From Burkholderiales bacterium (GTDB taxonomy: Bacteria > Pseudomonadota > Gammaproteobacteria > Burkholderiales > Burkholderiaceae_C): a stretch of 64,000 nucleotides of DNA. The stretch covers positions 124,001 through 188,000 of the forward strand of contig JAIOOS010000014.1 of NCBI GenBank assembly GCA_021414305.1. Reading direction: 5' to 3'. The translations under genes were made by a program, and so were the position numbers. Within the stretch, counting starts at the first letter, position 1, and each line of letters starts with the position of its first letter. Positions 55,700-64,000 of the stretch are shown in pieces. The notes below the pieces were generated by a model, which searched no databases, was not told the origin of the DNA, and saw only the letters and a program-made list of their open reading frames with translations.

Positions 55700-56555
55700 T
55701 GCCCATCATGAACACGTAGAACACGCTGCAGCCGAGCGCCAGCCAGACGTAGATCTGCCGGTCGCTCGCCGCGGTGTCGCGCACGACCGGGGCGCCGTTC
55801 TCCGAAGGAATCAGGCGCAGCAGCTGGGTGGCGGCGTCGATCGGCAACCCCATCTTGCGGAACTCCTGCGCCGCCGGCACCGCGACCGCGCCGTCGGTCC
55901 GGCCGAGCAGCACGCTTCCCGAGCGGCTGGAGCGCTCGGCGAGATAGCGGTTCGAGTTGTCGACGCGGGTGACGAACGGCACCGGCTCGCCGTCGCGCCA
56001 ATCCTTCGCGACCAGCGGCACCAGTGTGTATTCCGGCGTCGAGCCCGAGCCCTTGGTGAATGCCACGGTGCGCTGCCAGAGCAGGCGACCGTGCACCGAG
56101 ACGTAGCCGTTGGCCGGCAGCGCGACCGGCGCCCCGCGCGCCAGCTCGAGGGGCTCGTAGCGGGCCGAGGCATCCTCGCGATGCTGGTGCTCGATCGCCC
56201 ACCAGATCGCATAGCCGCCGATCCAGATCACGGGAATGGCGACCAGCGACGAGAGCAGCAGGCCGCGATTCGTCACCGGCGCGTTGGCGCCCGAGATTTC
56301 CGCCGCGGTCGGCAGCCCCTCGCTCAGGCCCATGCGGCGGGCGAGCGAATCGATCGCCCACCAGAGCGGCCCGACGACGACAACGCTCGCGACCAGGGCG
56401 ATCAGCATCGTCATCTTCTGCGAGTAGGCGCCGAACACGCTCTGCTGCGCATAGTTGATCCAGCCGATCGGGCCGGTCTCGGTGACGGCGGCATAGATGC
56501 ACACCGCCAGATAGCCGCCGATCAGGACGACGCGCGCAAGCCACTTGAAGATCAA
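55638..56555 (-). CDS. Integral membrane protein of unknown function (305 aa)
   Basis: The start is TTG at 56555 with GGAGG 7 bases upstream. Helices lie at about residues 5-25, 48-68, 98-120 and 275-297, with a periplasmic or cytoplasmic domain of about 150 residues between the last two (YVSVHGRLLWQRTVAFTKGSGSTPEYTLVPLVAKDWRDG). No family is recognised. It follows the aldo/keto reductase gene on the same strand with a 44-base gap, so co-expression is likely. Its 3' end overlaps the nucleotidyltransferase gene antisense. Confidence 0.75.
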   Translation of the reverse strand: MIFKWLARVVLIGGYLAVCIYAAVTETGPIGWINYAQQSVFGAYSQKMTMLIALVASVVVVGPLWWAIDSLARRMGLSEGLPTAAEISGANAPVTNRGLLLSSLVAIPVIWIGGYAIWWAIEHQHREDASARYEPLELARGAPVALPANGYVSVHGRLLWQRTVAFTKGSGSTPEYTLVPLVAKDWRDGEPVPFVTRVDNSNRYLAERSSRSGSVLLGRTDGAVAVPAAQEFRKMGLPIDAATQLLRLIPSENGAPVVRDTAASDRQIYVWLALGCSVFYVFMMGIMILVRWNHDRKQRSRQRAA

Positions 56556-56599
56556 GGGTCCTCCCTCGCCGGCGATCGAGCGTCGCCGTTCGACGATTG

Positions 56600-57580
56600 T
56601 CAGTCGGCGAGCGAGCGCGTCACCGCGTCGATGCGTGTCATCACCTCCGGCGTCAGCTTCGGCAGCACCGCGATCGCGCCCAGGTTCGATTGCAGCTGCT
56701 GCAGGGTCGAGGCGCCCGTGATCACCGTGGAGACGCGCGGGTTCTTCGCCGCCCAGGCGATCGCGAGCTGGGCCAGGTTCGCGCCGAGCTCGGCGGCGAT
56801 CGGCTCGAGCCTGGCCACCGCGGCATTGCGCTCCGGATCGGTCAGTCCCTTGGCGAGGAAGCTCATGCTCTCGAGCGCGCCGCGGCTGCCGGGCGGCACG
56901 CCGTCGCGGTACTTGCCGGTGAGCAGGCCGCTCGCCAGCGGGCTCCAGGTGGTGAGGCCGAGGCCGACCGTGTCGTACAGCGGCGCGTACTCCTGCTCGA
57001 CCCGCTGGCGGTGGAACAGGTGGTACTGCGGCTGCTCCATCACCGGCTTGCGAAGATGGTATTTCTCGGCCACGTCCCACGCTGCCTCGATCTCGGCGGC
57101 CGACCACTCGCTGGTGCCCCAGTAGTGCGCCTTGCCGCTGGCGATGATGTCGCTCATCGCCCAGACGGTCTCCTCGATCGGCGTGTGCGGGTCGGGCCGG
57201 TGGCAGTAGACCAGGTCGACGAAATCGAGCTGCAGGCGCTTCAGCGAGCCGTCGATCGCCTGCATCAGGTACTTGCGGTTGAGCGTGTCCTTGCGGTTGG
57301 CGGCGGCGCCGTCGCGGTCCAGGCCCCAGAAGAACTTGGTCGAGACGAGGTAGTTGAGGCGCGGCCAGCCGAGCGCCTTGAACGCCTCGCCCATCACGAT
57401 CTCGCTCTGGCCCTTGGCGTAGACCTCGGCGTTGTCGAAGAAGTTGATGCCGGCGTCCATCGCCGCGGCGAGCATCTCGCGCGCCGCCGGCGCGCCGACC
57501 TGGTTGTGGTACGTGACCCACGAGCCGAGCGAGAGCTCGCTCACCTTGAGGCCGCTGGCGCCGAGACGACGGTATTCCAT
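56600..57580 (-). CDS. Aldo/keto reductase (K+-channel beta-subunit type)
   Basis: The product has 326 residues with a (beta/alpha)8 reductase pattern. [24 protein letters not shown] starts the protein. The catalytic tetrad lies in [19 protein letters not shown] (Asp, Tyr), STKFFW (Lys) and YCHRPDP (His). The NADPH-binding end has STVITGAST. The FFWGLDRDG and [34 protein letters not shown] segments fit the Kv-beta/YghZ subgroup. The substrate is unknown; such enzymes reduce aldehydes. Confidence 0.93.
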   Translation of the reverse strand: MEYRRLGASGLKVSELSLGSWVTYHNQVGAPAAREMLAAAMDAGINFFDNAEVYAKGQSEIVMGEAFKALGWPRLNYLVSTKFFWGLDRDGAAANRKDTLNRKYLMQAIDGSLKRLQLDFVDLVYCHRPDPHTPIEETVWAMSDIIASGKAHYWGTSEWSAAEIEAAWDVAEKYHLRKPVMEQPQYHLFHRQRVEQEYAPLYDTVGLGLTTWSPLASGLLTGKYRDGVPPGSRGALESMSFLAKGLTDPERNAAVARLEPIAAELGANLAQLAIAWAAKNPRVSTVITGASTLQQLQSNLGAIAVLPKLTPEVMTRIDAVTRSLAD

Positions 57581-57657
57581 GTTGCTTGTTCCTTGTGCGT
57601 TCGAAAGACAGCGAACCGGCGAGGGTAGCGAATATCGACCGCGGCTGCGTCGGCCGC

Positions 57658-57663
57658 TACAGT
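57658..57663 (+). promoter_or_regulatory. Promoter of pepP with leaderless start
   Basis: TACAGT lies 6 bases before the pepP ATG, and a -35-like TCGACC is at 57635-57640 (17-base spacer). The spacing puts the transcript start on the ATG. Confidence 0.5.
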
Positions 57664-57669
57664 GCGGGG

Positions 57670-59067
57670 ATGGACAGGGATGCCAGCCTCGAACCGTACC
57701 GGGCGCGGCGCGCCCGCCTCGCCGAAGCGCTGCGCCAGGGCGGCGGCGGCGTGGCGATCGTGCCGACCGCGCCCGAGCGCCAGCGCAACGGCGACAACGA
57801 CCACCCGTACCGCCACGGCAGCGACTTCCACTACCTCACCGGCTTCGCCGAGCCGGGCGCCTGGCTGCTGGTCGAGGCCAGCGGACGCAGCACCCTGCTC
57901 TGCCGGCCCAAGGACGTGGAGCGCGAGATCTGGGACGGCTTCCGGCTCGGCCCCGAGGCGGCGCCGGCGGTGCTCGGCGTCGACGATGCGCTGCCCGTCG
58001 GCGAGCTCGACGCGGCGATGATCAGGAAGCTCGCCAACCAGCCGGCCGTCTGGGTGCCTTCGGCCACGCCGGGCCTGCAGGGCCAGCTCGAAGGCTGGCT
58101 GGAGCGCATCCGCGCCCGCGAGCGCCAGGGCGACGAGGCGCCGCGCGTCCAGCACGACCTCGCCGCGGTGCTCGCCGAGATGCGGATCGTCAAGGACGCG
58201 GGCGAGCTGGCGACCATGCGCCGGGCCGCGCAGATCAGCGCGGGCGCGCACGCCCGGGCGATGCGCTATTGCGCCGAGGCCTTCCGCCGAGATCCGGCCG
58301 CCGGCCTGCCCGAATACGTGATCGAGGCCGAGCTGCTGCACGAGTTCCGCCGCCACGGCGCCGACGGCCCCGCCTACGGCTCGATCGTCGCCGCCGGCGG
58401 CAACGCCTGCGTGCTGCACTACGTGCCCTCGCGCACCGAGCTGCGCCCGGGCCAGCTCTGCCTGATCGACGCCGGCTGCGAGCTCGACGGCTACGCCAGC
58501 GACGTCACCCGCACGTTCCCCGCCGACGGCCGCTTCACGCCGGCCCAGCGCGAGCTGTACGACATCGTCGAGGCGGCGCAGGTCGCGGCACTCGCCGCCA
58601 CCCGCCCCGGGGCGCGCCAGCGCGATGCCCACGCCGCGGCGGTTCGCGTGCTCTCGCAGGGCATGCTCGACACCGGCCTGCTCGACCGCGACAAGGTCGG
58701 CGACGTCGACGCGGTGATCGAATCGGCCGCCTACCGCGCCTTCTACATGCACGGCACCGGCCACTGGCTCGGCCGCGACGTGCACGACGTCGGCGACTAC
58801 CACTCGGCCGACGAGGCGCCGGTCGAGCAACCCGACTGGCAGGGCGGCAAGGTCGTCAAGAAGCCCTCGCGCAAGCTCGAGCCCGGCATGGTGGTGACGA
58901 TCGAGCCGGGCCTCTACGTCCGCGCCGCCGAAGGCGTGCCCGAGCGCTTCTGGGACATCGGCATCCGGATCGAGGACGACGTCGTCGTCAGCGAGCAGGG
59001 CTGCGAGGTCATCAGCCGCGGCGTGCCGGTCGCGGCTGGCAAGATCGAAGCGCTGATGCGCGGCTGA
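57670..59067 (+). CDS. pepP: Xaa-Pro aminopeptidase (aminopeptidase P)
   Basis: The product has 465 residues. It removes N-terminal residues followed by proline. The aminopeptidase-P N-domain includes [19 protein letters not shown]. The pita-bread metal site is complete: [20 protein letters not shown] (two Asp), [15 protein letters not shown] (His), VTIEPGLYV (Glu) and [10 protein letters not shown] (Glu). It is cytoplasmic. In many Burkholderiales pepP follows amgK-murU; here an aldo/keto reductase and a membrane protein intervene on the opposite strand. Confidence 0.96.
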   Translation: MDRDASLEPYRARRARLAEALRQGGGGVAIVPTAPERQRNGDNDHPYRHGSDFHYLTGFAEPGAWLLVEASGRSTLLCRPKDVEREIWDGFRLGPEAAPAVLGVDDALPVGELDAAMIRKLANQPAVWVPSATPGLQGQLEGWLERIRARERQGDEAPRVQHDLAAVLAEMRIVKDAGELATMRRAAQISAGAHARAMRYCAEAFRRDPAAGLPEYVIEAELLHEFRRHGADGPAYGSIVAAGGNACVLHYVPSRTELRPGQLCLIDAGCELDGYASDVTRTFPADGRFTPAQRELYDIVEAAQVAALAATRPGARQRDAHAAAVRVLSQGMLDTGLLDRDKVGDVDAVIESAAYRAFYMHGTGHWLGRDVHDVGDYHSADEAPVEQPDWQGGKVVKKPSRKLEPGMVVTIEPGLYVRAAEGVPERFWDIGIRIEDDVVVSEQGCEVISRGVPVAAGKIEALMRG

Positions 59068-59102
59068 ACCGGCCGCGGCCGACGCGCCCGGCGAAGGCCG
59101 CT

Positions 59103-59108
59103 TAGAGT
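59103..59108 (+). promoter_or_regulatory. -10-like element directly before the MFS gene
   Basis: TAGAGT lies 6 bases before the GTG start, with no Shine-Dalgarno between, the same geometry as at pepP, speD and the ligase gene. No -35 is obvious. Confidence 0.4.
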
Positions 59109-59114
59109 CGGCGT

Positions 59115-60299
59115 GTGCCTGTTTTCCTGATCTACGCCGCGTGCGCCTTCGCCAGCGGCTTCGCCCTTCGCCTCGTCGATCCGATCGTCCTGCCGGTCGC
59201 CGCGCACTTCGCGGTCACGCCCGCGACCGCGGCGATGCTCAACACCGCCTACGCGCTGCCCTATGCACTGGCGCAGCCTTTCCTCGGCCCGCTCGGCGAC
59301 CGCTTCGGCATGCAGCGGTGCATCCAGATCTGCATCGCCGGGCTGGCCCTCACGCTCGCGGCCGGCGCGTTCGCGAGCAGCTTCGCGTTCCTGTTCGCGA
59401 CCCGGATCTTCGCCGGCATCTTCGCCGGCGGCCTGATCCCGCTGGTGCTCGCCGGCCTGGGCGACACCTACGCCATGACCGAGCGCCAGGTGATGATCGG
59501 GCGAATGCTGTTCGCGATCATTTCCGGGCAGATGCTCGGCTCCGTCGTCTCCGGCTTCGCCAACGTCGCCTTCGGCTGGCACAGCGCGCTAATCATCGCG
59601 TCGGCCGTCGGCACGCTGGCGGCGATCGTCGCCTGGACGGCGATGCCGGCCGCGGCCCAGCGCGACGCCTCGGTGCCGCATGCGTCGTTCGCGGCCCTCT
59701 ACGGCCGGGTCTTCGCCAACCCCAAGGCGGCCTGGCTCTACGCCGCGGTGATGCTCGAGGGCGCGCTCTTCTACGGCCTGTTCCCGTTCATGAGCGAGCT
59801 GCTGGTCGCGACCACGGCGCGCGGCGGCAACGCGATCTCGATCGAGACCGGCATCGTGCTCGGCGCCTTCGGCATCGGCGGCCTGCTCTACGCGGCGAGC
59901 GTGCGCCGCCTGCTGCGCCTGCTCGGCGTGCGCCGGATGTGCCTGCTCGGCTCGGCCGCGGCCGCCGCCTGCTACGCCGCGCTCGCGATCTCGCCGCTCT
60001 GGTGGCTCGACGCGGCGGCGATGTTCTGTGCCGGCGTCGCCTTCTACATGCTGCACAACTCGATGCAGACCGAAGCCACCGAGCTCGCGCCTTCGGCCCG
60101 CGGTTCGGCGGTGGCCCTGTTCGCCTGCGGCTTCTTCGTCGGCCAGGGGCTCGGGCCGCTGGTCTTCGGCGGCCTGCTGCACGCGCTCGGGCCGCAGGTG
60201 GCGCTGGTGATCGTCGCCGCCGCGATCGTCCTCCTCGGCCGGGGCGTGGTCGCCCGCGTCATCGACCGGCCGCGCGTGGCGACGGCGCTCGCCGGCTGA
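59115..60299 (+). CDS. Major facilitator superfamily transporter
   Basis: The product has 394 residues from GTG, with 12 hydrophobic segments. The MFS loop 2-3 motif is seen as GPLGDRFGMQRCIQ. FGIGGLLYAASVRRLLRLLGVRRM marks the equivalent in the second half. An inner-membrane exporter or proton-driven carrier is likely. The substrate cannot be told; the shape fits the DHA1 drug/sugar efflux group. Confidence 0.9.
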   Translation: MPVFLIYAACAFASGFALRLVDPIVLPVAAHFAVTPATAAMLNTAYALPYALAQPFLGPLGDRFGMQRCIQICIAGLALTLAAGAFASSFAFLFATRIFAGIFAGGLIPLVLAGLGDTYAMTERQVMIGRMLFAIISGQMLGSVVSGFANVAFGWHSALIIASAVGTLAAIVAWTAMPAAAQRDASVPHASFAALYGRVFANPKAAWLYAAVMLEGALFYGLFPFMSELLVATTARGGNAISIETGIVLGAFGIGGLLYAASVRRLLRLLGVRRMCLLGSAAAAACYAALAISPLWWLDAAAMFCAGVAFYMLHNSMQTEATELAPSARGSAVALFACGFFVGQGLGPLVFGGLLHALGPQVALVIVAAAIVLLGRGVVARVIDRPRVATALAG

Positions 60300-60324
60300 G
60301 CCGGCCGCGGGCGGCGCGGATGCC

Positions 60325-60879
60325 TCAGCCCGGCGGCTGCGGCACGCGCTGGAGCTTGCTCGTGTCGTAGCCCTGGCGGCCGACGCGCTCGATCAGCCGC
60401 TGCAGCTCGGCCTCGGCCAGGCGCGGCGTGCGCGCCATGATCCAGACGTAGTCGCGCTTCTCCCGGCTGATGATCGTCGCGCTGTAGTCGTCGGCGACGT
60501 AGGAGACGCGGTAGTCGGCCTTGATCGGCCAGACGTACTGCTGGCCCCAGATCGCGCCGTCGCCGCCCAGCACGAAGCCGCGCGAGTGGTACTCCTTGGC
60601 CGCACCGTCGAACGCGTCGGCGCGAAACGAGAACGTCGTCGCGATCGAGCCGTCGGCCTCGAGCCGGTAGTTCTCCTTCGCCGCGTGCGCGCCCTTCTCG
60701 AGGAAGGTGGGAATGTTGGCGATCACGTACCAGTCGCCCATGAAGCGCGCGATGTCGACCTTCGGCGCGAGCTCGAGCGGCGGCAGGGGTTTCGCCGTCA
60801 TCGCACCCTGGCAGGCGGCGAGGAGGGCGGCGGTGGCGCCGACGGCGGCGTAGAGGGCGATTCGTTTGCGGGAAGTCAT
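60325..60879 (-). CDS. blc: Outer-membrane lipocalin (Blc-like lipoprotein)
   Basis: The product has 184 residues. The lipobox LAAC at about residues 20-23 marks a lipoprotein. The lipocalin signature GDWYVIANIPTFLEKGAHAAKENYRL contains the conserved G-x-W, and Y(R/I)VSYVADDYSATIISREKRDYVWIMARTP is the second conserved region. Blc binds fatty acids or lysophospholipids. Its gene lies 14 bases before DUF1295 and cyclopropane-synthase-like genes on the same strand, but it comes last, suggesting one lipid-envelope operon. Confidence 0.92.
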   Translation of the reverse strand: MTSRKRIALYAAVGATAALLAACQGAMTAKPLPPLELAPKVDIARFMGDWYVIANIPTFLEKGAHAAKENYRLEADGSIATTFSFRADAFDGAAKEYHSRGFVLGGDGAIWGQQYVWPIKADYRVSYVADDYSATIISREKRDYVWIMARTPRLAEAELQRLIERVGRQGYDTSKLQRVPQPPG

Positions 60880-60892
60880 CTCGTGCTCGGTT

Positions 60893-61675
60893 TCATGCGG
60901 CGCCCTTCGGCGGCCCGGGGAAGAAGGCGTTGGTGCGGCGGATGTAGTCGCGGTAGGCGGGGCGACGCTCGCCGATGTCCTTCTCGAGCAGGGCGACGCC
61001 CGAGACCTTCAGCAACAGCACGCTCATGATCAGCGGCGAGACGAAGCTCCAGCCGCCGAGCGGCAGCGCCATGGCGAAGAAGCCCCACCAGACGCAGAAC
61101 TCGCCGAAGTAGTTGGGGTGCCGCGTGTAGCGCCAGACGCCCCGATCCATCACCTGGCCGCGGTTCGCCGGGTCGGCCTTGAAGCTCGCCAGCTGCTGGT
61201 CGGCAAGGGCGGAGAAGACGATGCCGAACAGCACGATCGCCAGGCCAAGGACATCGGGCCACGCCGTGCCGCGGTCGTAGGTGAAGACCGCGAGCAGCGG
61301 CGTCGAGACCGCCCAGGCGAGCACGGCTTGCAGCACGAACACGAGGTAGAGGCTCTTGAGCGGAAAGTTCGGTTCGTTGCGGGCGCGGATCGCCTGGTAG
61401 CGCCGGTCTTCGCCGTGCCCCCAGTTGCGCCACGACACGTAGGCGGCGAGGCGGATCGCCCAGGCCGCCGCCAGCACCGACAGGCCGACCGTGCGCAGGT
61501 TCCAGGGCGGATCCAGCACCCAGGCGTAGGCGATCGCCGGCGCGGCGATCATCAGCGACCACATCCTGTCCACCAGGCTCACGTCGCGCTGCTTCAGGCT
61601 GGCCAGCCAGGTGGCGAAGGCCAGCGCGCCGGTCACCGCCGCGCCGGCGAGCGCGGCACGCTCGAAGGGACTCAT
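60893..61675 (-). CDS. DUF1295 membrane protein (steroid-5-alpha-reductase-like fold)
   Basis: The product has 260 residues with about six hydrophobic helices. The DUF1295 signature is visible: RLAAYVSWRNWGHGEDRRYQAIR, SLYLVFVLQAVLAW, and near the C-terminus WRYTRHPNYFGEFCVWWGFF followed by EKDIGERRPAYRDYIRRTNAFFP. These proteins are often encoded next to cyclopropane-fatty-acid synthases and lipocalins, as here, and probably modify or reduce lipids using NADPH. It overlaps the upstream methyltransferase by 4 bases (ATGA). Confidence 0.9.
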   Translation of the reverse strand: MSPFERAALAGAAVTGALAFATWLASLKQRDVSLVDRMWSLMIAAPAIAYAWVLDPPWNLRTVGLSVLAAAWAIRLAAYVSWRNWGHGEDRRYQAIRARNEPNFPLKSLYLVFVLQAVLAWAVSTPLLAVFTYDRGTAWPDVLGLAIVLFGIVFSALADQQLASFKADPANRGQVMDRGVWRYTRHPNYFGEFCVWWGFFAMALPLGGWSFVSPLIMSVLLLKVSGVALLEKDIGERRPAYRDYIRRTNAFFPGPPKGAA

Positions 61676-62751
61676 CGGCCCGCCGCGCCCGACGCCGCGG
61701 CGTGCGACCGCGGCTCGAACAGGTAGTGCGAGACGCGCCAGCACTCGCCGCCCTCGTAGCCGAACAGCTCGGCGCAGGAGAGGAAGAACAGGCGCCAGCG
61801 CATCCACCAGGTGGCCGCGTGCTCGGCGCCGTAGGTCTGCTCGAACAGCGGCCAGAGCGCGGTGCGATTCGCGTCCATGTTCGCGAGCCAGGCTTCGGAG
61901 GTCTTCGCGTAGTGGCGGCCGTTCCAGCGCCAGCGCTGCACCAGCTTCAGGTCGTTCTGGAACCGCAGCGCCAGGTCGTCGCTGGGCATCATGCCGCCGG
62001 AGAAGAAGTGGCGGCTCATCCAGTCGCTGGCGTCGCGGTCGACGAAGGCGTACGGGGTCGAGCGATGCACGAACACGTGCATGAAGAAGCGCCCGCCCGG
62101 GGCCAGCCAGCCGGCGACGCGGCGAAAGGCCTCGGGCCAGTTGCGCAGGTGCTCGAACATCTCGACCGAGACGACGCGATCGAAGCGCTCGTCGCTGGCG
62201 AAGTGGTTGAAGTCGGCGGTGACGACGCGCACGTTGCCCAGGCCGCGCCGCGCCGCCTCGGCCTCGATGAATACGCGCTGCGAGTGCGAGTTCGAGAGCG
62301 CGGTCACTTCGCTCTTCGGGTAGTGCTCCGCCATCCACAGGCTGAGCGACCCCCAGCCGCAACCGAGCTCGAGGATGCGCTGGCCGTCGGCGAGGCCGGC
62401 GCGCTCGCAGGTCGTGGCCAGGGCCGCCGCTTCGGCCTCGGCGAGCGTGGCGGTGCCTTCGTCCCACTGGCAGCAGCTGTACTTGCGGTGCGGTCCGAGC
62501 ACGCGGGCGAAGAAGTCCGCCGGCACCTCGTAGTGCTGCTCGTTCGCCTTCTCGGTCAGGAGGGCCACCGCCGAAGACGAGAGCGTGGCGAGGAAGTCTT
62601 CCGCGATCCGCGCCGACCTCTCGGCATCGCCGTCGCCGATCTCGGCCAGCCGCTCCTTGAGGAGCCGGCGGATGCCGAGGCGCACGACGCGGTCGGGGAC
62701 GAGTTCTTGCTCGACCCAGTTCAGGGCCAGATTGCTGCCGCGTGATGTCAT
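61672..62751 (-). CDS. Cyclopropane-fatty-acid synthase-like SAM methyltransferase
   Basis: The product has 359 residues. The SAM motif I is ILELGCGWGSLSLWMAEHYP, and VVSVEMFEHLRNWPEAFRRV is motif II. HYEVPADFFARVLGPHRKYSCCQW matches the N-terminal part of the CFA synthase/mycolic-acid methyltransferase family, including the cysteine pair near the bicarbonate site. The HVFVHRSTPYAF and SGGMMPSDDLALRF segments and WRVSHYLFEPR end fit the short branch found beside DUF1295. It probably methylates unsaturated acyl chains. The ATG at 62751 is chosen; a weak longer start exists upstream. Confidence 0.88.
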   Translation of the reverse strand: MTSRGSNLALNWVEQELVPDRVVRLGIRRLLKERLAEIGDGDAERSARIAEDFLATLSSSAVALLTEKANEQHYEVPADFFARVLGPHRKYSCCQWDEGTATLAEAEAAALATTCERAGLADGQRILELGCGWGSLSLWMAEHYPKSEVTALSNSHSQRVFIEAEAARRGLGNVRVVTADFNHFASDERFDRVVSVEMFEHLRNWPEAFRRVAGWLAPGGRFFMHVFVHRSTPYAFVDRDASDWMSRHFFSGGMMPSDDLALRFQNDLKLVQRWRWNGRHYAKTSEAWLANMDANRTALWPLFEQTYGAEHAATWWMRWRLFFLSCAELFGYEGGECWRVSHYLFEPRSHAAASGAAGR

Positions 62752-62845
62752 GCCGGAATGGCCTCGATGGAACCCAGGTGCCGACCCATACGCAGGAAGG
62801 GCGCGACTGGATGCTGGCGATAATCGGGCTCGATTCTTGCCCTGG

Positions 62846-64000
62846 ATGTCCGTGCCGCAGCGACTCTCCCCTCTCAGGATCACTGCCTACACGACAACGA
62901 CGGCCGCCGGCATCGGCAAGAAGGCCCTGCTGGCGGCGTTCGAGGGCGGGAAGACCGCCCTGCGAGCCAACGACTTCGGTCCGGACCGGCTCGACACCTG
63001 GATCGGCCGGGTCGGCGCCATCGAATCGACCACCCTGCCCAAGCCGCTCGCCGCCTGGGACTGCCGCAACAACCGGCTCGCCTGGCTCGGCCTGGTCGCC
63101 GACGACTTCATCGACGCGGCGCATGCTGCCCGCGAGCGCCACGGCGCGGCCCGGGTGGCGCTGGTGCTCGGCACCTCGACCTCGAGCATCGGCGCCACCG
63201 AAGACGCCTACCGCAGCCTCGACGGCGAAGGCGGGTTTCCCGCAGGCAACCGCAACCCGCGGGTCCACACGCCGCATTCGCTCGCCGCCTTCGTGCACGA
63301 GGCGCTCGCCCTCGAAGGGCCCTGCCTCACCGTCTCCACCGCCTGCTCCTCGAGCGCCAAGGTGTTCGCCGCGGCCGAACGGATGCTGCGCCTCGGCCTC
63401 GCCGACGCGGCGATCGTGGGCGGCGTCGACACCTTGTGCGGCAGCGTCCTGTTCGGCTTCAACGCCCTGCAGCTCGTCTCGCCTGGCCCGTGCCGCCCGT
63501 TCGACGCCGGGCGCGACGGCATCAGCATCGGCGAGGCGGCCGGCTTCGCCCTGCTCGAGCGCATGCCCGAAGGCGCCGGAGGCGACGGCCTGGCCCTGCT
63601 CGGCTACGGCGAATCGAGCGACGCGCACCACATGTCGACGCCGCATCCCGAAGGCCTGGGCGCCGAGCTCGCGCTCGACGACGCGCTGGCGCGCGCCGGT
63701 GTCGACGCCGCCGACATCGACCACATCAACCTGCACGGCACCGCCAGCGCCAAGAACGACGAGGTCGAGGCGGCGCTGGTGGCGCGGCGCTTCCCGGCCC
63801 GTACCCACGCCAGCTCGACCAAGGGCTTCACCGGGCACACCCTGGGCGCGGCGGGCATCGTCGAGGCCGCGGCCAGCCTGCTGGCGATCGAGCACGGCTT
63901 CCTGCCCGGCATGGCGAACACGCGGACGCTCGACGCCGCCTGCGGGCCGCAGATCCGGATCGAGCCGGCCCGCGGCCCGGTTCGGCTCGCGCTCAGCAAC
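62846..64000 (+). CDS. Beta-ketoacyl-ACP synthase, 3' end outside window
   Basis: The frame is open from ATG 62846 to the right edge (385 codons seen). The condensing-enzyme triad is complete: C167 in STACSSSAKVF, H297 in HINLHGTASAKNDEVEA and H331 in STKGFTGHTLGAAG. ISIGEAAGFALLE is also typical. The length and the ITAYTTTTAAGIGK N-terminus fit FabB/FabF-type synthases of accessory pathways such as aryl polyene clusters. It starts divergently from the methyltransferase with 94 bases between; GATAAT at 62819-62824 could be its -10. The next genes lie outside the window. Confidence 0.9.
   Translation, partial: MSVPQRLSPLRITAYTTTTAAGIGKKALLAAFEGGKTALRANDFGPDRLDTWIGRVGAIESTTLPKPLAAWDCRNNRLAWLGLVADDFIDAAHAARERHGAARVALVLGTSTSSIGATEDAYRSLDGEGGFPAGNRNPRVHTPHSLAAFVHEALALEGPCLTVSTACSSSAKVFAAAERMLRLGLADAAIVGGVDTLCGSVLFGFNALQLVSPGPCRPFDAGRDGISIGEAAGFALLERMPEGAGGDGLALLGYGESSDAHHMSTPHPEGLGAELALDDALARAGVDAADIDHINLHGTASAKNDEVEAALVARRFPARTHASSTKGFTGHTLGAAGIVEAAASLLAIEHGFLPGMANTRTLDAACGPQIRIEPARGPVRLALSN

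Noticed and set aside
60291-60305. GCCGGC-TGA-GCCGGC as a bidirectional terminator after the MFS gene
   Set aside because: The stem is only 6 bp with a 3-base loop and no T-run, and GCCGGC is very common in this sequence.

Overview
The window is GC-rich chromosomal DNA whose genes are packed on both strands. It most likely comes from a betaproteobacterium of the order Burkholderiales (Rubrivivax/Leptothrix-like). The reasons are the aerobic benzoyl-CoA (box) cluster with its BoxR regulator, the rsmB-DUF4390-ntrY-ntrX block, a DUF3563 microprotein, a Bug-type tricarboxylate-binding protein next to a LysR regulator, and a PEP-CTERM protein. No rRNA, CRISPR array, insertion sequence, prophage or integrase is visible. 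No stretch longer than 300 bases lacks a gene; the longest gap is about 245 bases, at 50303-50547.

Layout. Bases 3-164 are the tail of an unidentified gene. Bases 196-5497 (minus) hold a catabolic set: a Bug solute-binding protein, an MmgE/PrpD protein, an isopropylmalate/tartrate-type dehydrogenase, a family-3 solute-binding lipoprotein and an exported metallo-beta-lactamase-fold hydrolase. A LysR gene (5602-6495) diverges from them. Next come an 889-residue orphan protein (6532-9201, minus) and a PEP-CTERM protein. Bases 10059-22549 are a complete benzoate module. boxC-boxB-boxA lie on the minus strand. boxR diverges from a plus-strand operon of benzoate-CoA ligase, an alpha/beta hydrolase and a five-gene Liv-type ABC importer. 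TGCA-type BoxR operators lie over the -10 elements of both regulatory regions.

Bases 22628-25772 encode a monooxygenase-fold protein and two exported M16 peptidase-family proteins, one with and one without the zinc site. Bases 25947-27959 carry small proteins of unknown function, including a zinc ribbon and DUF3563. Bases 28067-34876 form a tight five-gene operon with no signal peptides. It encodes a small protein, a matrixin-like metalloprotease that shares a motif with it, a second HExxH protease-like protein, a paralogue of that protein with a broken HExxH, and a 1041-residue TPR protein. I regard this as the best candidate for an undescribed system in the window. tRNA-Phe and the ntrX-ntrY-DUF4390-rsmB operon follow on the minus strand.

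Bases 40112-41285 pair folE with a BLUF photoreceptor gene. Next come topoisomerase III, a divergent SET-domain gene, birA and a short membrane protein. Bases 46353-50302 (minus) hold a surface subtilase, a small lipoprotein resembling its propeptide, and a DUF4397 lipoprotein. After a glycine-zipper protein come gap and tkt (minus), speD and a MurU-like nucleotidyltransferase (plus), a membrane protein and an aldo/keto reductase (minus), pepP and an MFS transporter (plus), then a lipocalin, a DUF1295 protein and a cyclopropane-synthase-like methyltransferase (minus). A beta-ketoacyl-ACP synthase gene runs off the right edge.

Several genes have a -10-like hexamer only 6-9 bases before the start codon and no Shine-Dalgarno sequence, which suggests that leaderless mRNAs are common here. 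All assignments come from reading motifs, lengths and neighbours; no database search was run.
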